NCBI GenBank assembly: GCA_947179155.2 | Contig: OX359274.1 | Span: 47,203,564 to 47,267,563 of the forward strand | Source: Hedera helix | Lineage: Eukaryota; Streptophyta; Magnoliopsida; Apiales; Araliaceae | Length of the DNA stretch: 64,000 bases | Reading direction: 5' to 3' | Shown here: one piece after another, positions 11,623-20,885 of the stretch | Numbering within the stretch: the first letter of the stretch is position 1 | Layout of the letters: every line of letters begins with the position of its first letter | Program-made: the position numbers and the translations under genes | The notes under the pieces: model-generated | What the model was told of the DNA's origin: nothing | Database searches by the model: none | What the model saw: the letters and a program-made list of their open reading frames with translations, nothing else

Positions 11623-11698
11623 AGAGAAACGAAGATTATTTACCAGTTCTACCACCAGCTCCGGTAACAAGGACCGTGGGTGAGGTGAAATCCGCCAT
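1..11698 (-). CDS. NAD(P)-binding Rossmann-fold protein, At5g02240-like (3' end outside window)
   Basis: Seven exons read by eye with GT-AG introns: 11644-11698, 2430-2701, 2247-2283, 2070-2167, 1507-1568, 144-267 and 1-17 (cut by the window edge). Phases join without a break, giving about 221 residues of a family usually near 250. Residues 13-19 (GAGGRTG) form the GxxGxxG dinucleotide loop. Further on are LVRTEESKEKIGG, ILTSAVPKMKPGFDP, VDWIGQKNQIDA, HIVLVGSMGG, WKRKAEQYLADSG and AGGLQDKEGGVRELLVGKD, all typical of plant atypical short-chain dehydrogenases of the At5g02240 type, which bind NADP(H). The start is the only ATG before the nucleotide-binding motif. The substrate is unknown. Intron 1 spans 2702-11643 and contains an LTR retrotransposon and a long TA microsatellite 24 bp from the exon 1 donor. 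Apart from intron length the gene looks intact. Confidence 0.93.
2702..3589 (-). other. Intron 1, distal part
   Basis: Intron sequence between the exon 2 acceptor and the retrotransposon. No coding potential was recognised. A sequence resembling the plant snRNA upstream element lies at 2915-2925 with a TATA-like box at 2950-2957, but no known snRNA follows. Confidence 0.6.
3590..5106 (+). repeat. 5' LTR of Gag-protease element
   Basis: Begins TGATAATTAG and ends in CA before a short spacer and the primer site. U3 holds a CpG-rich island (about 3790-4100) with two copies of AAACGGCGTCGTTT (3927-3940, 4006-4019) and the palindrome ATGCGCGCAT in an otherwise AT-rich repeat. A TATA box CTATAAATA at 4228-4236 suggests transcription starting near 4260. 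Confidence 0.9.
5113..5130 (+). other. Primer binding site, tRNA-Asp type
   Basis: TGGCGCCGTTGCCGGGGA matches the complement of the 3' end of plant tRNA-Asp (recalled). It starts six bases after the terminal CA of the 5' LTR. Confidence 0.85.
5335..7638 (+). CDS. Gag plus aspartic protease-like polyprotein of retrotransposon
   Basis: An uninterrupted 767-residue frame from the ATG at 5335; upstream in-frame codons lack an ATG. A retrotransposon Gag core lies around residues 80-210 (FKYNGVTEDAIRLRLFPFTL, KSWLHSLPPGSITTWNDL, YEAWERFKDLLRRCPHHG). A short zinc-knuckle variant, C300-x2-C303-x3-H307-x4-C312, differs by one spacing residue from CCHC. A polar low-complexity linker follows. The C-terminal part is a retropepsin-like domain with D598 in DLGASINLMP, where canonical enzymes have DTG or DSG, followed by IIVGRPFLATGRTLIDVQKG. 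The protein should form the particle and possibly process itself. The frame ends at FDPD without any reverse transcriptase, which distinguishes it from full Athila elements. Whether the protease is active with Leu after Asp cannot be told. Confidence 0.9.
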   Translation: MNTRSKGQEPTPYIDEIERRCRALKRVCQETEQEQGNMEAEEQKSLRDYAMPRVTEIQSSIQRPAIQANTFEIKPGTIQMIQNSVQFGGLPNDNPNDHLVSFLEICDTFKYNGVTEDAIRLRLFPFTLRDKAKSWLHSLPPGSITTWNDLAQKFLAKFFPPAKTAKMRNDITSFVQHDAESLYEAWERFKDLLRRCPHHGIPKWLQVQMFYNGLFSNTRTSIDAAAGGALMAKNFDDAYELLETMAANNYQWPSARMNQPKVAGIYEVDAVTALAAQVATLTKKIDALGGKPIQNIAAICDLCAGSHPSEQCAINAESVQFVGNYHKQHNSNNYNPGWMNHPNFSWSNNQAQQSAPKQPYPPGFQNQVPPQQERKTNLEELLSRYIAQNETRINSQEVSTRNLENQIGQLANAINNRPQGTLPSNTEVNPRRDGKEQCKAITLRSGKKLPEVVDETPNPTQKDDSEGDKQDENNGTHEAPMTKQDTAKQSSSAPPVPFPQRLQKSKLKKQFSKFLEVFKKLQINIPFADALEQMPSYVKFMKDILSKKRKLGEFETVALTEECSAILQKKLPPKLKDPGSFTIPCTIGRKFFGRALCDLGASINLMPLSIYQQLGLKEAKPTNITLQLADRSLTYPRGIVEDVLVKVDKFIFPADFIVLDFEEDRDIPIIVGRPFLATGRTLIDVQKGELTMRVQDEEVTFKVFNAMESLSGQEECFQINVGGLKGQCDWRKKNKRKFGGLKSHGIVARVVKAWLPKQFIKHKFDPD
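8514..8693 (+). ncRNA. Array of four related, covarying stem-loops in element RNA
   Basis: Four units at 8514-8549, 8565-8593, 8594-8622 and 8663-8693. Each has an outer stem, the loop segment ATGGA, an inner stem GCGT/ACGC or GCAT/ATGC around AAA, a single A, and the outer stem return. Outer stems differ but remain complementary: GAG/CTC extended by ATGAGTT/ACTCAT in unit 1 (one bulge), AGCGAG/CTCGCT in 2, GGTGAG/CTCACC in 3, ATGGG/CCCAT in 4. The inner stem also changes as a pair. This suggests a selected RNA structure, possibly for packaging, dimerisation or Gag binding. The role is inference. Confidence 0.6.
9149..9169 (+). other. Polypurine tract of Gag-protease element
   Basis: A purine-rich stretch (AGAGTTAAGTTTGAGGGTAT) lies directly before the 3' LTR start at 9170, where plus-strand priming would occur. 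Confidence 0.6.
9170..10686 (+). repeat. 3' LTR of Gag-protease element
   Basis: Matches the 5' LTR line for line with no difference seen by eye. The normal terminus would be the CA at 10685-10686. The copy continues for 26 bases before the target duplication: spacer plus TGG of the primer site (10687-10695), then a segment that repeats LTR positions 4185-4206. Confidence 0.88.
10718..11643 (-). other. Intron 1, proximal part, with TA microsatellite
   Basis: AT-rich intron sequence without recognisable coding content. It ends with an uninterrupted TA repeat at about 11542-11619, just before the exon 1 splice donor. Confidence 0.6.
11542..11619. repeat. (TA)n microsatellite
   Basis: About 39 TA units without interruption in intron 1, next to the exon 1 donor site. 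Confidence 0.98.
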
Positions 11699-12541
11699 AG
11701 TTCTACCACTTGAAGCTTTGCTGTTCTTGTGGTTCCAAGTAGATGAGACGAGCAACTTCTAGAAATACAATTGATGGAAAGAACGACTCGACGATGGCCC
11801 AAGTGCCGGTGGAAAGGAACACGTATTACAAAAGCCAAAATTAATATTTCTACTCCTGTTCTAAACTAAACATTTTTACTTATACTAAATTATTTTAAAA
11901 TTTAAAATAATATAAATTTATCCGGACTTATTATGTTGTTAGAAATAGACATGATTTTTTGAACTAAAATAAATAAATTTGTATTGTTTTATCTTAATAA
12001 ATTATTTTAAAAGTAATTGTATCTTTAATTTTAGACAAAGAATTATGTCGATCATGTCTTAATCTGACGATTAAGACAAATATCAGATTCAATTCTTGTT
12101 ATTTTATTTACTTTCGTTCTGAACGTTAATTTTTCTTTTGAGATTGATTATGTAATAATTCATTGTATTGTGATTTGAGGTATTAAAAAAATAAAAAATT
12201 GAAGGATTATAAGTTTTTTTTAGCTATTTTTTTACGTTATTTAATGAACACTTGTATAATATTTTAATAAAATAAAATAATATGCCAATATCGTTCTTCA
12301 TTTGAGTTTACATATGAACCCTCGTGAATTGGCTCAACACTTTGATGCATTAGTTTAAGGGTACTTTACAATAATATATAACAATTAGTTAAAAATTACA
12401 AAATTAGTGCACAAATAAAATAATTTTAAAAGAGTGCAATAAGGATAACTTAATTACACACGTATCTTTAAAATCCTGAAAAAAAGGAGATACTGTTATT
12501 TGACAGTTACCATTCTTTCAAACCCAAACAAATAGATCAAA
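11699..12541. other. Upstream region of the Rossmann-fold gene
   Basis: The first 130 bases or so should be 5' UTR and promoter of the minus-strand gene; the rest is AT-rich spacer. No gene seen. Confidence 0.5.
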
Positions 12542-12862
12542 CTAAATTATAAAGATCGCCGGAAACACAATCTCGATGAGTTGTCCGACCCTTTTCATCG
12601 GCACTTGATTTTCAAAGTTGACACACTCTTCCTTGTCGAATGATGCCGGAATCAATGGAGTCCAAACCGGACATGGAGCAACACCGTTCACACGGATGCC
12701 TTAGCCGACCAACTGAAGTGCAAGTCCAGCGGATGCCTTGGTGGATGTGTAGTCCAGCAACTTTGCATTTCCTTTGTATGCATTCACTGATGTTGTGTTG
12801 ATTATGGAACTCCCTTCCTTCATGTGCTTCAAGGTGTGTCTAAAAACCGATTCGCAACCAAT
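12542..12862 (-). pseudogene. Glucose/ribitol dehydrogenase-like SDR fragment, decayed
   Basis: Read on the minus strand, the segment gives HTLKHMKEGSSIINTTSVN, AYKGNAKLLDYTSTK, GLALQLVG, stop, GIRVNGVAPCPVWTPLIP and VPMKRVGQLIEI. This is the catalytic and C-terminal part of plant classical short-chain dehydrogenases annotated as glucose and ribitol dehydrogenase homologues. The Tyr-x-x-x-Lys motif is present as YTSTK. Breaks include a deletion after YTSTK that removes about seven residues, an in-frame stop at 12695-12697 where relatives have SKG, a deletion before RHTLKH, and loss of the N-terminal nucleotide-binding half and the normal C-terminus. It cannot make a working enzyme and is likely a relic of a retroposed or duplicated copy. 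Confidence 0.85.
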
Positions 12863-12909
12863 AATTGGGCGGAGGATAGAAAGAGAAATACATGTACATA
12901 ATAGTTGCA

Positions 12910-13042
12910 TTGGTTAAATACAAAGGTAACAAAACCTTAATACAAAAGGTAATCAACCTTAAATACAAAGGTAACCAAACATTTATACAAAAGTAACCAA
13001 CCTTTATTACAACGGTAACCAACCTTTAATATAAAGGTAACC
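12910..13042. repeat. Imperfect ~22-bp minisatellite, left part
   Basis: About six degenerate units built on GGTAACCAACCTTAATACAA. The array continues at 23878 after the inserted retrotransposon. Confidence 0.8.
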
Positions 13043-16039
13043 TGTAAGACCCCGAATTTTATGAAATACAAAATTTAATTTTTCTTCATATAGATATTTT
13101 TTTTAAACAGTAAGTGGTTAAATCGATAAAGTTAAAAGTTAAGGATGTTATGTGCAAATTTTATTTTGTCGGACAATATTCACTTTGTCGGGGAATATTC
13201 GTTTGGTCGGGGAATATTCGTTTGGTCCGACGGCGCCGAAATAACAAATTATTGGTGGACCCCACAACGGAATATTTGTCGGATATAGAAAACGACAGAA
13301 ATAACCTTTTTAAATAAAAATAGTCAACGGAACTGTTAAAATACCGGTGATAAAAGAATAGTAGCATACGGTAGTTATTGGTATTTTCTATAGCACTCGG
13401 TACTCTACAGTAACACACGGTATTGCATAGTGTCTCATATTTTTGGTCTGATAATTGACACCGTAACTGTTACGCATCATTTCATCGATAATTGTCACTG
13501 CATAATATTTTATATTATCAATTCAATAATTGTTGTTACACAGTATTTTGCATTATTGATTTAATAATTGTCATTACACTGTATTTTATATCATTGAGTC
13601 AATAATTGTTGTTGCACTGTTTTTAAAATTATTGAACCTAATAATTGTCACAGTAACATATGCACAGTAATTCACATTATTGAATCAATAATTGTCATTA
13701 CACACTAACGTATGCTTTATTTTACATTATTGTTATCTCTATTATGATGTTATTTAAACAGTTGTATTTCATTAATTTATTGACTTGATATCTAAGAGCT
13801 AACTATACTGTATTTATAACAATTAGTCATAATAATTGAATTGATAAAGTTATTTGTTTATAATATAAAGTTAGGTGATTATTAGGTGATATGAAATGAA
13901 TGGTGTAGATTAAAGTGTGAATTATTGTTGAATAATTGAATTGATTTGTTTATAATATAAAGTTAGGTGATTATTAGGTGATATGAAATGAATGGTGTAG
14001 ATTAAAGTGTGAATTATTGTTGAATAATTAAATTGATTTGTTTATAATATAAAGTTAGGTGATTATTAGGTGATATGAAATGAATGGTGTAGATTAAAGA
14101 TAATATAATATTTGAAATGGATGGTGTAGATTAAAAGATGATATTTAAATGAATGGTTTAGATTAAATGAATGATAAGATTTTTGGCTATAAATAGAAGC
14201 CTTAACTTAAGGATTTTTCATAAACTTTCTTACTTGTTCTTTCTTTCTCTCTCTAAATACTTCTTGTGAAAGTTCTCTCTAAGTGTGCTTAAGTCATCTT
14301 GAGTATTTGTGAAGATCTATAAGTATACGTGTACTGTTCAAGTTAATCAACCTCATTTAAATCAATATCCAGTCACGTGTTACGGTAAGGGATACCATCT
14401 TTTTCATCTTCCATTATTCAAACATACTATGGTAAGGGATTATCATTATTTGATTCTCGATAATAATATTGTTTCTTCCTTACTCATAAGACGTGCCTTT
14501 TATTTTCATGTATTAAATTGTGGGAATAACCTTACGGAGCGGATTGCCGCCTGTTGGTGAATAACCTTTCGTATTCATTCATTATTAATCTCTGAGAATA
14601 ACCTTACGGAGCGGATTGCCGCCTGTTTGGTGAATAACTCTTTGTACTCAAATTCTATTAAATTGTGGGAATAACCTTACGGAGCGGATTTCCGCCTGTT
14701 GGTAAATAACCTTTCGTATTCATTCATTATTAATCTCTGAGAATAACCTTACGGAGCGGATTGCCGCCTGTTTGGTGAATAACTCTTTGTACTCAAATTC
14801 TATTAAATTGTGGGAATAACCTTACGGAGCGGATTGCCGCCTGTTGGTGAATAACCCTTTGTATTAATTTCCTTCACCTTTTGTTAATCAAACCTGCTAC
14901 GGTAAGGGATATTATTTTCTTTCATACTCCTAAATCGAAATTATTATGGAACTATTGCTTCTATAATTCCTGAAAATATTATATGTTCCATAATAGTTGA
15001 ACTTCATTATTTCAACTGAACCTTCCTATTTACGTGAACCTTTCTATTGAATTGTAACCGTTATTCTGAACTGTGGATCTTGAATTTCACTCCACATCAT
15101 GTTGACAATTTGGACATTATTTGAATCTGTACAAAGTAAACTTCCGATACTTATTGTTATCCTATTTCTTCTGTTCATCATTTATATCATTCTATTCATC
15201 CAAAAATCAAGCTGTTGTGAATATCTGTGGCCGGGGGCACAGATGTGATATATTTGTTGAACAGATGATAGGTTAAAGGCGATATAATAGGTTAAAGGCG
15301 ATACATCTGTTCGGTGTCTTTTATGGCACGTGGTGAATGTTCTCTTTGGCCCGTAGTGCAAAGATGAACTGTTGTTTGGTATGATTATGACCAAAGGCTG
15401 AATCTGGTATAATCATGACCGTTGGTGCTATATTGAATATCTTTGGCCCGTAGTACAAAGATGAACTGTTGATGTGCATGATTATGATCAGGAACTGTGA
15501 ATTTGTATTATCTTGACTAATGATATTTCAGATGATAAAAGTTGATGATGTTTTTCCTAAAAAGAGAACCGAGTGGATATTATAGTCTGCATTATTCTTC
15601 TAATAGATTACTCATTCCGCTGCTATTATTGATCTGAACGTTGTTTAAGAATTTAACTGCAGTTTTTGATATAAACCTTGTAGTCTATTGTATTCTATCA
15701 AGAACTCAACTGTTGAAGACTAATGATAATTTATTCGTCATTATCTTAGTCATGATATTCTTTACTGGGCTATTTGAGCTCACCCTTTCTTTTGTTCCAT
15801 TGTTTTTCAACAGGAGATGAAAACATAACAGGGTCTAGCCGGGGAATGGAGTGAGGGTCCGAGGAATAGTTATCATAGTCTTCACGTTTTGTAAAATAGT
15901 GTGGCAATAATAGTGAAGACTTAGTTGTGTATTATTATACACTGTATTGTTGTACGTTGTGCTTTGTTGTAATAATTTTGTTGTAGTCTTTTGACGACTC
16001 AAGTTTGGGCTGTGTGGGCCCAGATTTGGGGGCGTCACA
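13043..16039 (+). repeat. 5' LTR of chromovirus copy 1
   Basis: U3 contains AT-rich ~37-bp repeats built on ATAATTGTCATTACAC (13440-13740) and a 92-bp tandem repeat in about 2.7 copies (13861-14098). The TATA box CTATAAATAG is at 14187-14196. Five copies of a block containing CTTACGGAGCGGATTGCCG occupy 14520-14870 in the transcribed part. Compared with copy 2, this LTR carries an extra ~19-bp duplication around 15275-15300 (GGTTAAAGGCGAT repeated). Confidence 0.93.
14187..14196 (+). promoter_or_regulatory. LTR TATA box
   Basis: CTATAAATAG in the LTR, with start expected about 25-30 bases downstream. The same box is at 22025-22034 in the 3' LTR and, inverted, in the LTRs of copy 2. Confidence 0.7.
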
Positions 16040-16041
16040 GT

Positions 16042-16053
16042 TGGCATCAGAGC
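16042..16053 (+). other. Primer binding site, initiator tRNA-Met type
   Basis: TGGCATCAGAGC follows the LTR end by two bases. It differs by one base from TGGTATCAGAGC, the usual plant initiator-Met primer site. Confidence 0.75.
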
Positions 16054-16238
16054 TTAGGGATATGGTCTTTAATGGCGATCTGGGGTAAAACTAGGAGGGG
16101 AGAGACAAATAGAATCAGTCACTAGTGTGTCCTACCTAAAATAGATTTTATTATCTAATGAGTCGATTTGAATGTAGGAACATGAAGTGATGAGTCAGTT
16201 TATTTGAACTAACATTTATTTTGTGACCACAGTTAGGT

Positions 16239-19200
16239 ATGGCATCTGAAAATCAAGAGGTTAACTATGGAATACCCGAAGCAAATGTAGCCGAGAATCA
16301 AGAGGCCCCAAACAATCCTCCTGCCAACTCAGGAAATAATGTTCCTGATAACATGATGAACGATGGATTCTTTAGGAATTTCATGCAGTTCATACAGAAT
16401 CAAGGAAGAGGAAATCCAGTCAATAATAACGGTAGAAACGCTGGCAATTTGAGGATGGTCACTGTTAAGCAATTTAAAGAATTAGGACCACCTGAATTCC
16501 ACGGGAAGCCTGACCCACTCAAAGCGGAGGCATGGCTGAAGCAGACGACAAAAATACTTGATGTCTTACAATGCGCTGATGATCAGAAGGTGCCATTTGC
16601 CACTTTTATGTTACGAGGTGAGGCGGACCATTGGTGGGAAGCGGTAAAACGTATCCAACCTTCAGCACTCGAAATGTCTTGGACAGAATTCGAAGAACTG
16701 TTTAACGAGAAGTACTTCCCAGAAAGCATCCGCCATATGAAGGAAGTGGAATTCATTAAGCTGGAGCAGGGAAACATGACAGTTTCTCAATATGAAGCTA
16801 AGTTTGCTGAACTGTCTCGTTTTGCGACTCATCTAGTAGATGACGAAGCACGAATGAGTCGAATGTTCCTGAGAGGTTTGAGACTCAAAATTCGTCAACA
16901 ACTTAGTTCTCATAAATTCAGTTTGTATTCAGATGTTGTAGATAGGGCTCAAAGGGTGGAGCAAACAGATGAAACATTGCAGCCAAGAGTTAATGATCAG
17001 CATAGAGAAAGGAGTGACAACAACCACAGGAACGAAAACCATCGAGGAGGTAACCAACACTTCGGTGGTAATTCCACACCAAATAACAGAAGAGGAGAAT
17101 CTAGTGGGAACAATTTCAAAAGAAAGAGATTCCATAATAATTATGGAAGGGCACCAGCACCAGTACCAACACCAGCACCGACCCCAGTTTCAAGGGGAGA
17201 AGATCGACCACCAGTGAGATGCTATAGGTGTGGTCAGGAAGGTCACATCAGCCCAAACTGTACTCTGCAGTCTAAAAAGTGCTACAGTTGTGGAAAAGAG
17301 GGTCATCTTGCGCGGTTTTGTCCTGCCACAAAATCAAGTCCAGCTGCAATGATGATACCAAAAGCTAGCGCGGATAAAGGAAAATCTGTAGTTCAAGGGA
17401 GAGCTTTTGTTGTGACATCCCAAATGGCGCGAAACTCGAACGAGGTGATAACCGGTAAGCTATTCATAAATTCTCGTGAAGTCTACGCTTTGTTAGATAC
17501 TGGTTCTACCCATTCTTTTATCTCACCTGCATGTGCTCAGCGTTTAAACTTAACTCCTGAAAACTTGGACTTTGACTTATCAGTTGAAACCCCATTAGGA
17601 GAAATGACCATTACATCTACTGTCTATAAATCTTGCCTAGTTCAAATCAACAACCTCACATTATCTGTTGACCTTATTTCTTTGGAGATGCGTGAATTTG
17701 ATGTGATTTTAGGAATTGATTGGTTGACTACCCATCATGCTAAAATTGATTGTTTTCATAAGATTATTAGTTTTCATATTCCTAATCAACCTGTCATGCA
17801 AATTCAAGCAACTAAACCATTGAAATCTATAACTGTTATTTCTAGCCATAAAGCCATTCGTTTATTGAAAAACGGATGTCAAGCCTTTTTAGCTCATGTC
17901 ACTGATTTGAACAAAAATACGTCAAACTTGAATGATATTCCCATTGTTAATGAGTTTCCTGACGTTTTTCCTGAAGAACTTCCTGGCTTACCCCCAAACC
18001 GTGAAATTGATTTTTATATTGATCTTGAACCCGGTACCAAGCCCATTTCCAAAGCTCCCTACCGAATGACTCCCATTGAACTTCAACAGTTAAAAGTCCA
18101 ACTACAGGAATTGTTGGATACCGGTTTCATTCGTCCGAGTGCATCACCTTGGGGTGCTCCTGTTCTATTTGTGAAGAAAAAAGACGGGAGTATGAGATTG
18201 TGCATTGACTACCGAGAATTGAACCATGTCACCATCAAGAACAGGTATCCGTTACCTCGGATTGATGACATGTTTGATCAATTGCAAGGCGCTCAACATT
18301 TCTCAAAGATTGATCTCCGTTCTGGATATCATCAGTTAAAGGTTAAAGCTGAGGACATTCCAAAGACTGCTTTCAGAACTCGTTATGGGCATTATGAGTT
18401 CTTAGTCATGCCTTTTGGACTAACTAATGCTCCTGCAGCTTTCATGGACATGATGAACCGGATATTCAAGGAACATTTGGATCATTTTGTGGTTGTCTTT
18501 ATTGATGACATCCTCATATACTCCAAGAGTCGCGAGGATCATGAACAACACCTGAGATTGATACTACAAAAGCTCCGTGAAAACAAATTATATGCCAAGT
18601 TGAAGAAATGTGAGTTCTGGCTTGAGGAGGTCGCGTTTCTTGGGCATGTGATTTCTAGTCAAGGAATATCAGTCGATCCTGCGAAGATTGAAACGGTACT
18701 AAATTGGGAACAACCCAAAACAGTAACCGAAGTCCGAAGTTTTCTGGGTCTAGCTGGTTATTATCGGAGATTCGTAGAAGGATTTTCTCGAATCGCCACT
18801 CCATTAACGCAGCTTACTCGGAAAAGCACAAAATTCATATGGAGCGAGGAATGCGAGAAAAGTTTCCAAGAACTCAAGAAGAGACTGGTTTCAGCTCCTG
18901 TTCTGACCATACCATCAGGATCAGGAGAATTTGTTATCTACAGCGATGCTTCTGGCAAAGGTCTAGGCTGTGTCCTTATGCAACATGGAAAGGTTATAGC
19001 CTACGCCTCTCGACAACTCAAAGATTATGAGAACAATTATCCTACTCATGATCTAGAGTTGGCAGCAGTCGTTTTCGCGTTGAAGATCTGGAGACACTAC
19101 TTGTACGGAGAAAAAGTGGATATCTATACGGATCATAAAAGTCTCAAGTATTTCTTCACCCAGAAGGAACTCAACATGCGACAACGACGTTGGCTTGAGC

Positions 19201-20885
19201 TGTTAAAGGATTATGACCACACAATCCAGTATCACCCGGGAAAGGCGAACGTTGTAGCTGACGCTTTGAGCAGAAAATCTTATGCAAGTACAAGTGCACT
19301 GCTGACAACACAAAAGTGTATTTTGTACGACTTGCAAAAGATGGAGATAGAGCTAAAGACACCAGGGACCCACTCGAAGATTGCTCACGTGCGAGTAGAA
19401 CCAACTTTAATCGATAAAATTAAAGCTGCTCAAGCTACCGATCCGGAACTGATAAACATGATAAAGAAAGTACAAGAAGGTGCCATTCCCGAAGCAAGAA
19501 TCGACGAGAAAGGAATACTTCGAGTCAACTCTCGACTCTGTGTTCCTAACGATCCTGAATTAAAGCATAAAATCATGATGGAGGCACACAACACGCCATT
19601 TGCAATCCACCCAGGAGGTACCAAGATGTATCGAGATCTTCGACATACATTTTGGTGGAACAATATGAAAAGAGAGATTGCAGAGTTTATCTCAAGGTGC
19701 CTAACTTGTCAACGTGTCAAGGCAGAGCATCAAGTTCCTAAAGGTCCATTACAATCACTTGAAGTTCCCGAATGGAAGTGGGAACACATCAATATGGACT
19801 TCGTGACGGGTCTTCCAAAAGTTTCTCAAGGCTTAGATGCAATTTGGGTGATCGTAGATAGATTGACCAAATCTGCTCATTTCTTGCCTATACGAGAAAA
19901 CTTTTCACTTGAACGTCTTGCCGGTATGTACATAAATGAGATCGTGAGATTGCATGGCATGCCAGTTTCCATAGTTTCTGATCGAGATCCTAGATTCACT
20001 TCACGCTTTTGGATCAGTCTACAAAAAGCTATGGACACTGAACTACGTTTTAGTTCTGCATACCATCCTCAAACGGACGGACAATCGGAAAGGACGATCC
20101 AGACCCTCGAAGATCTTTTGAGACTTTGTGTATTAGACTTCAAAGGAAGTTGGGATAAGTACTTGCCGTTGGTGGAATTTTCTTACAACAACAGTTACCA
20201 AGCAAGCATAGGCATGGCTCCATTCGAGGCATTGTATGGAAGGAAGTGTCGCTCTCCAATATGTTGGAATGAGGTAGGAGAAGCAAAATTGTTGGGACCC
20301 GAGCTAGTACGCTTGACGACCGAAAAGATCCAAATGATCCGACAACGAATACAGACCGCACAAGAACGACAAAAGAGTTATGCTGATCTTCATCGGAGAG
20401 ACGAAAGTTTCAACGTCGGAGATCATGTATTCTTACGTGTTTCTCCATGGAAAGGGGTTACGAGATTCGGAAAGAAAGGAAAGCTTAACCCTCGATTTAT
20501 TGGCCCATTTGAAATCCTCGATCGAATAGGAACCGTAGCCTACAGACTAGCCCTACCACCAAGTATGTCTCGCATCCATAACGTTTTTCACATATCTATG
20601 TTACGTAAATATGTGAAGGACCCAAACCACGTCATTGAGTTAGAACCAGACGTTATAGCAGAGGATTTAACATACGAGGAGGTACCTGTTAAGATCCTGG
20701 ATAAGAAGGAGCAGATCCTACGCTCAAAGGTTATACCTCAAGTTAAGGTTTTATGGAGGAACCAAGATACTGAGGAAATGACCTGGGAGCTAGAATCTGA
20801 GATGAAATCTAAGTATCCTTACCTCTTCGATATGTCAGGTACGTCAATTTCGGGGACGAAATTTCATAAGGAGGGGAGGTTGTAA
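16239..20885 (+). CDS. Gag-Pol polyprotein of chromovirus copy 1 (open)
   Basis: A 1548-residue uninterrupted frame. Order: Gag core near residues 70-230 (GEADHWWEAVKRI, FNEKYFPESIRHMKEVEF); two CCHC zinc knuckles starting at C328 and C348; aspartic protease with D420 in LLDTGSTHSF; reverse transcriptase about 600-780 with catalytic D756-D757 in VFIDDILIYS; RNase H about 890-1010 with D903; integrase with an HHCC zinc finger (H1124 onward) and catalytic D1187, D1248 and E1284, giving D,D-35-E spacing; and a C-terminal chromodomain-like segment about 1479-1533 (VKVLWRNQDTEEMTWELE). The stop codon falls at 20883-20885, inside the first five bases of the 3' LTR. Residue D at the position of G in AMGTELRF of copy 2 is a private change near the integrase core. 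Products assemble particles, copy RNA to DNA and integrate it. Confidence 0.95.
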   Translation: MASENQEVNYGIPEANVAENQEAPNNPPANSGNNVPDNMMNDGFFRNFMQFIQNQGRGNPVNNNGRNAGNLRMVTVKQFKELGPPEFHGKPDPLKAEAWLKQTTKILDVLQCADDQKVPFATFMLRGEADHWWEAVKRIQPSALEMSWTEFEELFNEKYFPESIRHMKEVEFIKLEQGNMTVSQYEAKFAELSRFATHLVDDEARMSRMFLRGLRLKIRQQLSSHKFSLYSDVVDRAQRVEQTDETLQPRVNDQHRERSDNNHRNENHRGGNQHFGGNSTPNNRRGESSGNNFKRKRFHNNYGRAPAPVPTPAPTPVSRGEDRPPVRCYRCGQEGHISPNCTLQSKKCYSCGKEGHLARFCPATKSSPAAMMIPKASADKGKSVVQGRAFVVTSQMARNSNEVITGKLFINSREVYALLDTGSTHSFISPACAQRLNLTPENLDFDLSVETPLGEMTITSTVYKSCLVQINNLTLSVDLISLEMREFDVILGIDWLTTHHAKIDCFHKIISFHIPNQPVMQIQATKPLKSITVISSHKAIRLLKNGCQAFLAHVTDLNKNTSNLNDIPIVNEFPDVFPEELPGLPPNREIDFYIDLEPGTKPISKAPYRMTPIELQQLKVQLQELLDTGFIRPSASPWGAPVLFVKKKDGSMRLCIDYRELNHVTIKNRYPLPRIDDMFDQLQGAQHFSKIDLRSGYHQLKVKAEDIPKTAFRTRYGHYEFLVMPFGLTNAPAAFMDMMNRIFKEHLDHFVVVFIDDILIYSKSREDHEQHLRLILQKLRENKLYAKLKKCEFWLEEVAFLGHVISSQGISVDPAKIETVLNWEQPKTVTEVRSFLGLAGYYRRFVEGFSRIATPLTQLTRKSTKFIWSEECEKSFQELKKRLVSAPVLTIPSGSGEFVIYSDASGKGLGCVLMQHGKVIAYASRQLKDYENNYPTHDLELAAVVFALKIWRHYLYGEKVDIYTDHKSLKYFFTQKELNMRQRRWLELLKDYDHTIQYHPGKANVVADALSRKSYASTSALLTTQKCILYDLQKMEIELKTPGTHSKIAHVRVEPTLIDKIKAAQATDPELINMIKKVQEGAIPEARIDEKGILRVNSRLCVPNDPELKHKIMMEAHNTPFAIHPGGTKMYRDLRHTFWWNNMKREIAEFISRCLTCQRVKAEHQVPKGPLQSLEVPEWKWEHINMDFVTGLPKVSQGLDAIWVIVDRLTKSAHFLPIRENFSLERLAGMYINEIVRLHGMPVSIVSDRDPRFTSRFWISLQKAMDTELRFSSAYHPQTDGQSERTIQTLEDLLRLCVLDFKGSWDKYLPLVEFSYNNSYQASIGMAPFEALYGRKCRSPICWNEVGEAKLLGPELVRLTTEKIQMIRQRIQTAQERQKSYADLHRRDESFNVGDHVFLRVSPWKGVTRFGKKGKLNPRFIGPFEILDRIGTVAYRLALPPSMSRIHNVFHISMLRKYVKDPNHVIELEPDVIAEDLTYEEVPVKILDKKEQILRSKVIPQVKVLWRNQDTEEMTWELESEMKSKYPYLFDMSGTSISGTKFHKEGRL
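20868..20880 (+). other. Polypurine tract of chromovirus copy 1
   Basis: AAGGAGGGGAGGT directly precedes the 3' LTR and lies inside the last codons of gag-pol. Confidence 0.8.

Noticed and set aside
14309..14560. 83-codon frame downstream of the LTR TATA box, repeated in the LTRs
   Set aside because: It overlaps the tandem CTTACGGAGCGG blocks and has no domain. Its conservation follows from LTR identity, not coding.
14520..14870. Regularly repeated blocks that might suggest a CRISPR array
   Set aside because: The blocks are long imperfect tandem repeats inside a plant retrotransposon LTR; no unique spacers and no cas genes.
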